In this document: piece by piece, positions 17,386 through 25,530 of the stretch
Layout of the letters: every line of letters begins with the position of its first letter
Position numbering within the stretch: the stretch's first letter is position 1
NCBI GenBank assembly: GCA_016182795.1
Contig: JACPFW010000029.1
Location: 47,631 to 111,630, forward strand
Origin: Gemmatimonadota bacterium
GTDB taxonomy: Bacteria; Gemmatimonadota; Gemmatimonadetes; Gemmatimonadales; Gemmatimonadaceae
Reading direction: 5' to 3'
Length of the DNA: 64,000 bases
The notes under the pieces: generated by a model
The model's database searches: none
What the model saw: the letters and a program-made list of their open reading frames with translations, nothing else
What the model was told of the DNA's origin: nothing
Program-made: the position numbers and the translations under genes

Positions 17386-18137
17386 TGCGCGACCGCGTGC
17401 GCGTGCTGCTCGCCGACGTGGCCGCCGGCCGGCGGACCGTGGACGATGCGTTGGCCCAACTCGATGCGGCGCCGGTGGAGGACTTGTCGTTCGCGCAGAT
17501 CGATCACCACCGCGCGCTGCGGCAGGGATATCCCGAGGTCGTGTTCGGCGAGGGAAAGTCGCCGGAGCAGGCGCTGCAGATTTGCGCGCGGCTTGCGGTG
17601 CACGGCGACGGTTTTCTTGTCACGCGTGCCGACGCCGCGATGCGCGACGCGATCGCGGCCGCGTATCCCGCCGCCGAGACCGACGCGCTGGCGCGGACGG
17701 CGCTGATGCGGCGGGCGGATGCGCCGCCGCCGGCGGAGACGGGCGCGCTGGTTGTGACGGCGGGCACGGGCGACCTCCCCGTCGCGCAGGAGTGCATAAT
17801 GGCGCTGCGGGCCTTCGGACACGGCGCCCGTCGCGTGGCCGATGTCGGGGTGGCGGGCATCCACCGCGTGCTGGCGCAGCAGGAGACGCTGCGGGCGGCG
17901 CGCGTGATCATCGTGGTGGCCGGCATGGATGGCGCGCTCCCGTCGGTGGTGGGCGGCATGGTGCGGGTGCCGGTCATTGCGGTGCCGACGAGCGTTGGGT
18001 ACGGCGCCAGCTTCAACGGGCTGGCCGCCCTGCTCACGATGCTCAACTCATGCGCGGCCGGAGTGGTGGTCTGCAACATCGACAACGGATTTGGGGCGGC
18101 CGTCGCCGCGGCCCGCATTCTCGACCGGGAGGCGTAG
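17382..18137 (+). CDS. larB: Nickel-pincer cofactor biosynthesis carboxylase LarB
   Basis: LarB carboxylates and hydrolyses nicotinic acid adenine dinucleotide, the first step to the nickel-pincer nucleotide cofactor of lactate racemase-type enzymes. The C-terminal half is PurE-like: VTAGTGDLPVAQE, VADVGVAGIHR, VVAGMDGALPSVVGG, and VIAVPTSVGYGASFNG. 251 aa, normal length. larC, larE and any larA-type gene are absent from the window. Start overlaps the dusB stop. Confidence 0.9.
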   Translation: MMRDRVRVLLADVAAGRRTVDDALAQLDAAPVEDLSFAQIDHHRALRQGYPEVVFGEGKSPEQALQICARLAVHGDGFLVTRADAAMRDAIAAAYPAAETDALARTALMRRADAPPPAETGALVVTAGTGDLPVAQECIMALRAFGHGARRVADVGVAGIHRVLAQQETLRAARVIIVVAGMDGALPSVVGGMVRVPVIAVPTSVGYGASFNGLAALLTMLNSCAAGVVVCNIDNGFGAAVAAARILDREA

Positions 18138-18141
18138 CCCA

Positions 18142-19773
18142 GTGGGCCCCGCGCTCGCGCTCCTCGCGGTGGGGGCGGTGGCTGGCCTGCTGGCTGGCCT
18201 CTGGCTGGGCGCGCGCCGCCGTTCGTCGATGACGCCCACCGAACCCGTGGTCCAGCCGCGCCAGGCACCGCCGCATTCGGCGTCGCCGCGCCCCTCGCTC
18301 AATCCACTGCAGGTGCTTCGCGGCGAGGATCTCATCTCGCTTGCCCAGTATGACGCGCAGGAGCTGTCCGAGGAGCTGCGTCCGTTTCTCCGCGACCTGG
18401 CGCGGCAACACGGCGCCAACGAGGTAACGCTTTGGCGTCGCGCGGCCGGCGAGGACGCGCCGCTGGAGATCGTTGCCTGGTCGGGCGAGGGGCTTCCGCC
18501 CGTCGGCGCGACGTGGGGGACAGCCGCCGAACGTGCGCTGGTCGCCTGGTCGGCTGCCGAACGGATGGTCGGCTTTGAGCGCCGGGACGGCGAACCGCGC
18601 GTGGCGATCTGTCCGGTTCGATTTGCATCGGGGGAGCCGGCTGGCGCCCTGGTGCTCCAGACTGCGGAGCGTTTCACGACACCGCGCGATGCGTTGCGCG
18701 ACTGGCTGCCGCATCACGCCGCGCAGGTGGGTCGTTTCGTGGGGCTCTTCTCGACGCGCAACGAAGTGGCGCGGCAGAGCCGTTTCACCCGCGCGCTGCT
18801 GCGCATTGCGCGCGAGCTGCAGCGCTCGCATGAGCCGTCGGTGCTCGAGCGCGCGCTGTGTGACTACGCCGTGGAGGTAACGGGCGGTGAATACGCGGTG
18901 CTCCTGCGCTGGGACGCGAGCCAGCGCAACGGGCGCGTGGCGGCGTACAGCGACGCCACGCCGGCAACACTGCACGACAGCGACGTGTCGGCGGGCTCGG
19001 TGGCGGGTGCGGCCTGCATTGAGGGGACGCCGAATTTCTGGGAGGATGCGCGGTTCCTCGCCGATCGCGGCGGTCTGCTGCGAGACGACGACGGCGGGTT
19101 GGTGGCCGGCTCCATGGCCGTGCTGCCGATGATGCGCGGCGCCGACGCGATTGGCGCGCTGCTGGTCGGGGCCTCACGCCCGGGCGTGCTGCGCGCGCTG
19201 GAGATTCGCAACGGCAGCGTGCTGTCGGCGCTGGCGGTCAACGCGCTGGAAGCGTCGTGGGAACTGGCGGAGACGAGCCGGCGCTCGCGTACCGATGCGC
19301 TCACGGGCCTCTGGAACCGGCGGCACTTCGATGAGCAGCTCGAACGTGTGCTCGCCGAGACCGACCGCTTTGGCGGCGCGTGCGCGCTCGTGATTTGCGA
19401 CATCGATTTCTTCAAGAAGGTGAACGACACGCACGGCCACGACGCCGGCGACGTGGTGCTGCAGCGCGTCGCCGCCGTGTTGCACGAGGGCGTCCGCACG
19501 GTGGACGTGTGCGCGCGGCTGGGCGGTGAGGAGCTGGCGCTGTTGCTGCCTCAGACGGCTGAGGAGGGCGCGACGGAACTGGCCGAGCGGCTGCGACAGC
19601 GGATCGAGGCCATGATGGTGCAGCACGGCGGCGTGACCATTCAGGTAACGGTCAGCATGGGGGTGGCGACCTACGCGGCCGGCGGTGACGGAAAGGCGAC
19701 GATCTTCAAGCGGGCCGATGAGCGGCTGTACGAGGCCAAACGGGGTGGGCGGAACCGCGTCGTTGCGGGGTGA
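18142..19773 (+). CDS. GAF-GGDEF diguanylate cyclase
   Basis: 543-aa signalling protein: one N-terminal membrane helix (about residues 2-22), a first GAF-like region (about 60-200), a second GAF region (about 215-370), then a GGDEF domain with TDALTGLWNRRHFD, ICDIDFFKKVNDTHGHDAGD and the A-site GGEEL. An RxxD inhibitory site (RTVD) lies five residues before it, so product feedback is likely. The metal-binding Asp and substrate residues are intact, and c-di-GMP synthesis is plausible. GTG start five bases after larB. Confidence 0.88.
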   Translation: MGPALALLAVGAVAGLLAGLWLGARRRSSMTPTEPVVQPRQAPPHSASPRPSLNPLQVLRGEDLISLAQYDAQELSEELRPFLRDLARQHGANEVTLWRRAAGEDAPLEIVAWSGEGLPPVGATWGTAAERALVAWSAAERMVGFERRDGEPRVAICPVRFASGEPAGALVLQTAERFTTPRDALRDWLPHHAAQVGRFVGLFSTRNEVARQSRFTRALLRIARELQRSHEPSVLERALCDYAVEVTGGEYAVLLRWDASQRNGRVAAYSDATPATLHDSDVSAGSVAGAACIEGTPNFWEDARFLADRGGLLRDDDGGLVAGSMAVLPMMRGADAIGALLVGASRPGVLRALEIRNGSVLSALAVNALEASWELAETSRRSRTDALTGLWNRRHFDEQLERVLAETDRFGGACALVICDIDFFKKVNDTHGHDAGDVVLQRVAAVLHEGVRTVDVCARLGGEELALLLPQTAEEGATELAERLRQRIEAMMVQHGGVTIQVTVSMGVATYAAGGDGKATIFKRADERLYEAKRGGRNRVVAG

Positions 19774-19780
19774 TTGAGGA

Positions 19781-19906
19781 TTCGGACTTAGGATCGCGAT
19801 CTCGGATCGCGATGAAGGACCGCGATTCGCGATGGGTGTGATCGCTAATCGATATCCTAAGTCGTTGTCCTAAATCGCGATCCTAAGTCCATATCCTAAA
19901 TCGCCG
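19781..19906. repeat. Palindromic array of 13-bp repeats between GGDEF gene and ssrA
   Basis: Right arm: four tandem 13-bp units starting at 19855, 19868, 19881 and 19894, each beginning TCCTAA followed by RTC. Left arm: four inverted units at 19781-19793, 19794-19806, 19807-19819 and 19820-19832, each with GGA or a related triplet at its end and TCGCGAT cores. The centre is 22 bp (19833-19854). A perfect 16-bp inverted repeat (GACTTAGGATCGCGAT at 19785-19800, complement at 19874-19889) ties both arms together. As RNA it could form a long hairpin and end transcription of the GGDEF gene. Confidence 0.75.
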
Positions 19907-19916
19907 TTGAGCCTGT

Positions 19917-19922
19917 TATATT
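19917..19922 (+). promoter_or_regulatory. Probable -10 box of ssrA
   Basis: TATATT, 12 nt before the mature tmRNA 5' end, which leaves a short 5' precursor for RNase P. At 17 nt upstream sits the last TCCTAA repeat rather than a standard -35. Confidence 0.45.
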
Positions 19923-19934
19923 GAGTCAGTAGTC

Positions 19935-20295
19935 GGGGGCGACCTGGTTTCGATTGTGTAGGTGGCTCTATGGCTGCGTGCCGAGGTCCTCGGGTTCCTC
20001 GTAAAACCGCCTGGGAAACGTTTAACTGCGAACAACAACTTCGCTCTTGCTGCGTAAAGCTTAGGCTTTACCCCAGCAGTGCCTGGTGGGAAGCCCTCCC
20101 GGGGCGGCTCGTCAGGTATCGCAAATCCGGGATAGCGAGGCCGTACGCCTTCGGCGGCCGCGCGAAACTCTAGAAGGCTCATCTGTCGGTCGGGCGCTCA
20201 CCACCCAGCCGCCGGAAACATCAATCGGTGAGCTACGCACGTAGACGCTGTGGATGATCCTGTGCAAGACGAGGGTTCGACTCCCTCCGCCTCCA
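19935..20295 (+). ncRNA. ssrA: tmRNA (transfer-messenger RNA)
   Basis: Rescues stalled ribosomes in trans-translation. The 5' end GGGGGCG pairs with CGCCTCC at 20288-20294 (one G-U) to form the acceptor stem; GACCTGGTTTCGA is the conserved 5' element, and GAGGGTTCGACTCCCTC forms a perfect T stem-loop. A at 20295 is the discriminator; CCA is not encoded. The tag reading frame is 20028-20057 (GCG resume codon to TAA) and encodes ANNNFALAA, ending in the proteolysis signal LAA. Pseudoknot regions lie between 20058 and 20240. Confidence 0.96.
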
Positions 20296-20318
20296 TGAAA
20301 TCGATTTCCTGTGTGAAT

Positions 20319-20351
20319 CAGCGGCGCCAGTCGGCGCCGCTGTTTCGTTTT
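20319..20351 (+). terminator. Rho-independent terminator of ssrA
   Basis: Perfect 10-bp stem (20319-20328 with 20333-20342, arm CAGCGGCGCC), loop AGTC, followed by TTTCGTTTT. Confidence 0.85.
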
Positions 20352-20440
20352 ATCGGTGCAGTGATACGACCGGAGGCGCCGATTGCCGTACGCGCGGTGT
20401 GACCGCATCTTTCCCGCCGTCATTCACCACCGTGTGAGCA

Positions 20441-20872
20441 ATGGACCGCAAGGCACTGAAAGACGAAGTCTTCCTTCGCATGGCCAATGAGCTGAGCCGG
20501 CTCGGCACGTGCTGCCGGCTCAAGGTCGGCGCCGTCTTGCTGCGCCCGGACGGCGGCGTCGCGTCGGCCGGCTTCAACGGCGCCCTGCCGGGGATGCCGC
20601 ACTGCACGCCGGATACCTGCAAGCCGGGGCAGCGCTGTCTGCACACCAGCCACGCGGAAGAGAACGCCCTCGGCTTCTGTGACGGCCACATTGCGGTCGC
20701 CTATGTCACGCATGAGCCGTGCCTGGCGTGCACCCGCTCGCTGGTGAGGCGGGGCGTACGGCGCGTGGTGTTTCAGCATCCGTACACAAGCATCGCGTCG
20801 CAGGAGGCGGAGGAGCGGAGCTCCATCCTGCGGCACTACGAGGTGCGGTGGGAGCGGATCGACCTGACCTGA
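20441..20872 (+). CDS. Deoxycytidylate (dCMP) deaminase-like protein
   Basis: Zinc-dependent deaminase of the dCMP deaminase/ComEB family, 143 aa. Zinc ligands and catalytic Glu are in TSHAEENAL and the PCLACTRSL loop; the early part (LGTCCRLKVGAVLL, GFNGALPG) and the extra Cys/His cluster (HCTPDTCKPGQRC) also match dCMP deaminases with a second zinc site. It probably converts dCMP to dUMP for dTTP synthesis. Stands alone after ssrA. Confidence 0.87.
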   Translation: MDRKALKDEVFLRMANELSRLGTCCRLKVGAVLLRPDGGVASAGFNGALPGMPHCTPDTCKPGQRCLHTSHAEENALGFCDGHIAVAYVTHEPCLACTRSLVRRGVRRVVFQHPYTSIASQEAEERSSILRHYEVRWERIDLT

Positions 20873-20882
20873 CGCGGTCAGG
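20868..20882. terminator. Small hairpin between convergent genes
   Basis: CCTGAC (20868-20873), loop GCG, GTCAGG (20877-20882), overlapping the stop codons of the deaminase gene and of the minus-strand small ORF. No T-tract. Confidence 0.25.
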
Positions 20883-21132
20883 ACACGACGCACATCTCGC
20901 CGGATACGACGGCGAGCCTAATCTCCTGTTGCTCGACATCGTCCACGTGGACGTCCAGGTCGCTGGCGGCGACGCAGCATCGAGCCTGCAGGACGTGCGT
21001 CCCAGGGGGGAGGTCGACGACGAGCGGTCTTTCCGATGAGAGCCGGCCAATGCTGCGACCGCCCATGGACATCAGGGAGCACGATGTGATGTCGGCGTCG
21101 GTCAGGAGAAACGAAACAGATGTAACCCTCAT
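20878..21132 (-). CDS. Small protein of unknown function
   Basis: 84-aa protein, not recognised. It reads as a compact beta-rich domain: RSIGRLSSERPLVVDLPPGTHVLQAR resembles the surface-type pattern in which a phrase 'LPPGTH' introduces a strand pair, as in PEGA-like and similar small beta-sandwich domains. Cys-rich (four Cys) and without signal peptide. ATG at 21132 has TTGAGGA seven bases upstream, better than the TTG at 21144. A TATAAC box (21164-21169) could be its -10. Ends next to the convergent deaminase gene. Confidence 0.5.
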   Translation of the reverse strand: MRVTSVSFLLTDADITSCSLMSMGGRSIGRLSSERPLVVDLPPGTHVLQARCCVAASDLDVHVDDVEQQEIRLAVVSGEMCVVS

Positions 21133-21249
21133 GAACGTCCTCAAGCGGTTGCGCTTGACCGACGTTATACAGCGGGACTGTCATTCTGCCGTCAGACCGA
21201 CGCGAGGCGCTGGCGGGGCGCGTTAAGGCTATGCCACGAAACAACTTAC

Positions 21250-21870
21250 CTAGCGAACAACGCGAAGGCCGCTGTAGTACCGGTTGATCTTTCGCACGTA
21301 GTCGAGCGTCTCCCGATACCGCCAACGGGGCACCTGGGGGGCGACCTGCTCAATGTGCGCCCACTGCTCACCGTTCCCCGTGCGATCGAGGGCCGTCACG
21401 CGTGCCCGCTTGATGGTCCCCTCGCCGGCGTTGTAGCTGCCGAACATGAAGGCCGGTCGTTCGCGCTCGCTGATGGAAACGCTCCACAGCTTCCACAGGT
21501 ACCGGTCGTGCATGATGCCGGCGGCGATGTTCCACTCGGGGTCGTTGATGGCGCCAAACTCCGAGCGGCGCGAGCTGATGGCCTGGTAGGTGCTCGGCAT
21601 CAGTTGCATGATGCCGCGCGCGCCCACGTAGGAGGTGGCGTTGGGGTCGAGCCCGCTCTCCGCGAGGCCCTGGGCCTTGAAGTAGTGCCAGTCGAAGCCG
21701 GGGCCGAAGTACCGCTTGCTGTACCGTCGAAACGTGTCGTCATAGCGGCTGCCATTGCGGTCGGCGAGGCGCTTGGACGCCGCACGGGCGGCGCTCTGCG
21801 CCTCCGACAAATGGAGCGGCGCCATCACGAGCGCCGCCACCCCGCACAGGAGCAGCCAGCGGTGGGTCAT
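21250..21870 (-). CDS. Secreted lytic transglycosylase (SLT family)
   Basis: Cleaves peptidoglycan glycan strands in the periplasm. 206 aa with an N-terminal signal peptide (HRWLLLCGVAALVMAPLHL, cut near SEAQS). The SLT domain has the catalytic Glu in GLAESGLDP, GARGIMQLMPSTY, NIAAGIMHDRYL and FGSYNAGEGTIKRA, then ETLDYVRKINRYY at the end. Start ATG at 21870, only eight bases after the DUF350 gene, so the pair is probably co-transcribed. Confidence 0.9.
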   Translation of the reverse strand: MTHRWLLLCGVAALVMAPLHLSEAQSAARAASKRLADRNGSRYDDTFRRYSKRYFGPGFDWHYFKAQGLAESGLDPNATSYVGARGIMQLMPSTYQAISSRRSEFGAINDPEWNIAAGIMHDRYLWKLWSVSISERERPAFMFGSYNAGEGTIKRARVTALDRTGNGEQWAHIEQVAPQVPRWRYRETLDYVRKINRYYSGLRVVR

Positions 21871-21878
21871 GGCCGCGT

Positions 21879-22103
21879 CTAGTTGAGCGCGCTTCCGATG
21901 ATCATGGCGATGGCGATGAAGATCGCCGCCACGAAGATAGCCACGGCCACGTTGCCCTTGCCGAGTTCGGCCGGGAAGTTGACTTCCGGCGTGAGTCGGT
22001 CGATGACGCGGTAGCTGACGAACATCAGCACCACGCCGGCGACGGCGTACAGCAGGTTGAGCGCGATGATCTCGAACTGCATCGGGTCGCTCTGGGTTAG
22101 CAT
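21879..22103 (-). CDS. DUF350-like small membrane protein
   Basis: 74-aa protein with two hydrophobic helices (NLLYAVAGVVLMFVSY and VAVAIFVAAIFIAIAMIIG) separated by the RVIDRLTPEVNFPAELGKGN loop, as in half-length DUF350 proteins. The role is unknown. ATG at 22103 follows a TACGTT box by five bases; GTG at 22118 and ATG at 22082 are alternatives. Lies upstream of the lytic transglycosylase. Confidence 0.75.
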   Translation of the reverse strand: MLTQSDPMQFEIIALNLLYAVAGVVLMFVSYRVIDRLTPEVNFPAELGKGNVAVAIFVAAIFIAIAMIIGSALN

Positions 22104-22137
22104 GCCGGAACGTATCACGTCGGGGCTCCGACCGGAA
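22104..22137 (-). promoter_or_regulatory. Weak putative promoter of the DUF350-transglycosylase pair
   Basis: Minus strand TTCCGG (22132-22137), 17 nt, TACGTT (22109-22114), five bases to the ATG at 22103. The -35 match is weak. Confidence 0.3.
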
Positions 22138-22242
22138 TGCTTGGCCAGTTGCCGAGTCGACGCCCACGCGTCAACGTTGTCGCGTTACTCCGCGTCCTTT
22201 GACGGGTTCCGGCGACCATTCTCAGCACCAGAGGAAGAGGGC

Positions 22243-25200
22243 ATGTCTCGACTCCAACGCTCCCTGGCATTCCCCGCGCTGTTCGTGAGCGCACTAACTG
22301 TGTCGGCGGCCGGGCGAGGTCCGGCGTCCGCGCCGAAGCCCGCGGTTCGCGCCGCCGGCTCTGATTCGGCGCTGCTCGCCGCGCTCAAATGGCGCAACGT
22401 CGGCCCTGACCGCGGCGGCCGCTCGATTGCGGTCAGCGGTGTGCGGGGTCGCCCGAAGGAGGCGTACTTCGGCGCGGTTGGCGGCGGCCTGTGGAAGACC
22501 ACCGATGCAGGCGAGAACTGGGCGCCGGTGACCGACGGACAGGTACGCTCCGCCTCGGTGGGAGCGGTTGCCGTGTCGGAGTCGAATCCCGACATCGTAT
22601 TCATCGGGATGGGCGAGACGTGCATCCGCGGCAACATCATGGCTGGCGACGGCGTGTACAAGTCCTCCGACGCCGGCAAGACGTGGACGCATGTGGGCTT
22701 CGCCGCGTCGGAAAACATCGCCAAGATCCGGATTCACCCGACGAACGCCGACATCATCTGGGTGGCGGCCTTCGGCAAGCACTCGGCGCCCAACGCCGAG
22801 CGTGGCGTGTACAAGAGCACCGATGGCGGCAAGAACTGGCGTCGGGTGCTGTTCCGCAACGATTCCACTGGCGCGATCGACCTCACCGTGGATCGCAACA
22901 ATCCCAACGTGCTGTACGCGGCGCTGTGGCAGGCGTATCGCACCGAGTACACGATGTCGTCGGGCGGAGCGGGGAGCGGCTTGTTCAAGAGCACCGACGG
23001 CGGCGAGACGTGGACGGAGATCACGCGCAATCCCGGCATGCCGGCCGGACTGGTCGGCCGCATTGGAGTGTCGGTGTCGCCCGTCAACTCCAACCGCGTA
23101 TACGCGCTGGTGGAGAACGCCAAGGGCGGCCTGTTCAAGTCGGACGACGCCGGCGCCACGTGGTCGCTGACGACGGAGAGCCGCAACGTGCGGCAGCGCG
23201 CGTTCTACTACACGCACGTGACCGCCGACAGCAAGAATGCCGACGTGGTGTACATGCTCAATACCAGCGCGTTCCGCTCGGATGATCAGGGCAAGACGAT
23301 GGTGTCGGTGGGGAACGGCACGCACGGCGATCATCACGATCTGTGGGTGGATCCCGATGATCCCAAGCATCTGGTGATCGGCAATGACGGGGGCGGCGCG
23401 GTGTCGATGAACGGCGGCCAGCGCTGGAGCGAGGAGGACTTTCCGACGGAGCAGTTCTACCGCGTCGCCACCACGGCGCATATCCCGTACCATCTGTGCG
23501 GCTCCCAGCAGGACAACTCGACGCTCTGCATTCCGTTCAACTGGAACCTCGGGCCGGCGCGTGGCCGGCAGATTCCGGGGCTCCCCGAGGGACGCGCGCC
23601 GCAGGTGTGGTACACGGCGGGCGGCGGCGAACCGGGGTACATGGCGCCCGATCCCAAGAACCCGGACCTCTACTTCGCCGGCACCAACAACGGCGGCTTC
23701 CTCGACAAGTACGACCGACGCCTCGGCCAGGGACGCGAAGTCAATCCGTATCCGTGGATGTACTCCGGCGAACCGTCGAGCGAGATCCGCGAACGGTGGC
23801 AGTGGACCTATCCGATCATCTTCTCGCCGGCGAATCCGAACCTGCTCTACGTCTCGTCACAGCGGGTCTGGATGACGCCGGACGGCGGCAAGACATGGAA
23901 GGCGATCAGCGGCGATCTCACGCGCCACGATCCGAAGACGATGGGACACTCGGGCGGGCCGATCACGGGCGACATGAACGGTCCTGAGGTATACGCGGTC
24001 ATCTTCGCGCTTGGACCGGGCAAGAAGAACGCCAATGTGCTCTGGACCGGCTCGGACGACGGGCTGGTGCATGTGACGCGCGACGGCGGCGCGACGTGGA
24101 CCAACGTCACTCCCAAAGAGATGCCGGCCTTCGGCCGCGTCAGCCAGATCGATGCGTCGGCGTTCAACGACGGCGCCGCCTACGTCTCGGTGCGTCGTCC
24201 GCTGATGGACGACACGGCGCCGTATATCTTTGCCACCGTCGATTACGGCAAGACGTGGCGCAAGATCGTGAACGGCATTCGCGCCGACGACTACGTGCAC
24301 ACGGTGCGCGAGGATCCGTGGCGGCGCGGTCTATTGTACGCCGCCGCCCAGCACGGCGTGTACGTGTCGTCAGATGACGGCGCGCATTGGACGTCGCTGC
24401 GCCTGAACATGCCCGACGCGCCGGTGTCGGACCTGCTGGTCAAGGAGAACGAACTCGTCATCTCTTCGCACGGGCGCGGCTTCTGGGTGCTCGACAATGC
24501 GTCGGTGCTGCGGCAGGCCACGCCGGCGACCATTGCGTCGGCGGATCCGTATCTCTTCGTGCCACCGGTGGCGTATCGGTCGGGGCTCGGCGCAACCATC
24601 AACTATTGGCTGAAGACGCCGGCGAAGTCGGTGACCATCGATGTGCTCGACGCCGCGGGCAACGTGATTCGGACCTTCGCACCGGACACTGGGGCGGCAG
24701 CTGCCGCGGCCCCAGCAGCCGGCGGCCGTCGATTCGGCTTCACGGCGCCGCCGCCCAGGACGGCAGGCGTGCATCGGTTCACCTGGGACCTCAACTACGC
24801 GGGCGCGACGACGTTTCCGGGTATGATCCTCTGGGGCGCGACCACGGCCGGGCCGGCCGCCGCGCCGGGTCGGTACGCCGTGCGGCTCAGCGTGGACGGC
24901 AAGACGCAGATCCAGCCGATCACCGTCCGTCGCAATCCGTGGAATACGGAGGCCACCGACGCCGATCTGCAGGCGCAGTTTGCGCTCGCCATCAAGATCC
25001 GCGACAAGGTGAGCGAGGCGAATCAGGCGGTGGTCGACATTCGCAACGTGAAGGGGCAGGTGGCCGACCGTCTGAAGCGCGCCAACGACGCCGCGCTCAA
25101 GGGCGCCGGCGACCGACTGGTGACCAATGCCGCCGATGTGGAAGACGACGTCTACCAGGTGCAGAACCAGAGCAATCAGGACCCGCTCAATTTCCCGATC

Positions 25201-25440
25201 AAGATCAACAACCGGCTGGCGTCACTGCTGCGCGTGGTCAGCGCCGGCGACGGACGCCCGACGTCCAACATTCCGGAGATCTTCGCCATCCAGTCGGCGC
25301 AATTGAAGGTGCAGACCGACAAGCTCGCGCAAGTCTGGAAGGCGGACCTCGCGGCGTTCAACAAGGAGGCGGCTCGACTCAAGCTGCCGCCGGTCGATCC
25401 CAAGTGCGCGAAGGCTGAGGGGTGCGTGGTGCAGCCGTAG
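22243..25440 (+). CDS. Secreted VPS10/sortilin-like BNR-repeat protein
   Basis: 1065-aa exported protein with an N-terminal signal peptide. The body carries many Asp-box/BNR repeats of the SxDxGxTW type (KSSDAGKTW, KSTDGGKNW, KSTDGGETW, TPDGGKTW, TRDGGATW, TVDYGKTW and others), expected to form a multi-bladed beta-propeller. The C-terminal 250 residues contain a beta-sandwich-like region and a helical tail. Such proteins are common in Gemmatimonadota and Acidobacteriota, and their substrates are not known. ATG at 22243 is preceded by GAGGAAGAGG; the frame extends upstream but without a signal peptide. Convergent with the receptor gene. Confidence 0.87.
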   Translation: MSRLQRSLAFPALFVSALTVSAAGRGPASAPKPAVRAAGSDSALLAALKWRNVGPDRGGRSIAVSGVRGRPKEAYFGAVGGGLWKTTDAGENWAPVTDGQVRSASVGAVAVSESNPDIVFIGMGETCIRGNIMAGDGVYKSSDAGKTWTHVGFAASENIAKIRIHPTNADIIWVAAFGKHSAPNAERGVYKSTDGGKNWRRVLFRNDSTGAIDLTVDRNNPNVLYAALWQAYRTEYTMSSGGAGSGLFKSTDGGETWTEITRNPGMPAGLVGRIGVSVSPVNSNRVYALVENAKGGLFKSDDAGATWSLTTESRNVRQRAFYYTHVTADSKNADVVYMLNTSAFRSDDQGKTMVSVGNGTHGDHHDLWVDPDDPKHLVIGNDGGGAVSMNGGQRWSEEDFPTEQFYRVATTAHIPYHLCGSQQDNSTLCIPFNWNLGPARGRQIPGLPEGRAPQVWYTAGGGEPGYMAPDPKNPDLYFAGTNNGGFLDKYDRRLGQGREVNPYPWMYSGEPSSEIRERWQWTYPIIFSPANPNLLYVSSQRVWMTPDGGKTWKAISGDLTRHDPKTMGHSGGPITGDMNGPEVYAVIFALGPGKKNANVLWTGSDDGLVHVTRDGGATWTNVTPKEMPAFGRVSQIDASAFNDGAAYVSVRRPLMDDTAPYIFATVDYGKTWRKIVNGIRADDYVHTVREDPWRRGLLYAAAQHGVYVSSDDGAHWTSLRLNMPDAPVSDLLVKENELVISSHGRGFWVLDNASVLRQATPATIASADPYLFVPPVAYRSGLGATINYWLKTPAKSVTIDVLDAAGNVIRTFAPDTGAAAAAAPAAGGRRFGFTAPPPRTAGVHRFTWDLNYAGATTFPGMILWGATTAGPAAAPGRYAVRLSVDGKTQIQPITVRRNPWNTEATDADLQAQFALAIKIRDKVSEANQAVVDIRNVKGQVADRLKRANDAALKGAGDRLVTNAADVEDDVYQVQNQSNQDPLNFPIKINNRLASLLRVVSAGDGRPTSNIPEIFAIQSAQLKVQTDKLAQVWKADLAAFNKEAARLKLPPVDPKCAKAEGCVVQP

Positions 25441-25461
25441 GAGCGCGGCGGGACCAATGCG

Positions 25462-25495
25462 CGCGGGGGGCCAGACGGCTGTCTGGCCCCCCGCG
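25462..25495. terminator. Strong bidirectional hairpin between convergent genes
   Basis: Perfect 15-bp stem (25462-25476 with 25481-25495; arm CGCGGGGGGCCAGAC) and GGCT loop, between the BNR gene and the receptor gene. A second smaller hairpin, CCCCGC/GCGGGG, follows at 25507-25524. No T-tract, but the position and strength suggest transcription termination for both genes. Confidence 0.6.
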
Positions 25496-25530
25496 TGCGC
25501 ATGCGACCCCGCCTCGTCGCGGGGCTGACA

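Noticed and set aside
19781..19906. CRISPR array
   Set aside because: Units are 13 bp and contiguous, without spacers, and half are inverted.
19916..20182. ORFs of 67 and 88 aa inside 19916-20182
   Set aside because: They lie in tmRNA, whose ends, tag frame and T-arm are clear.
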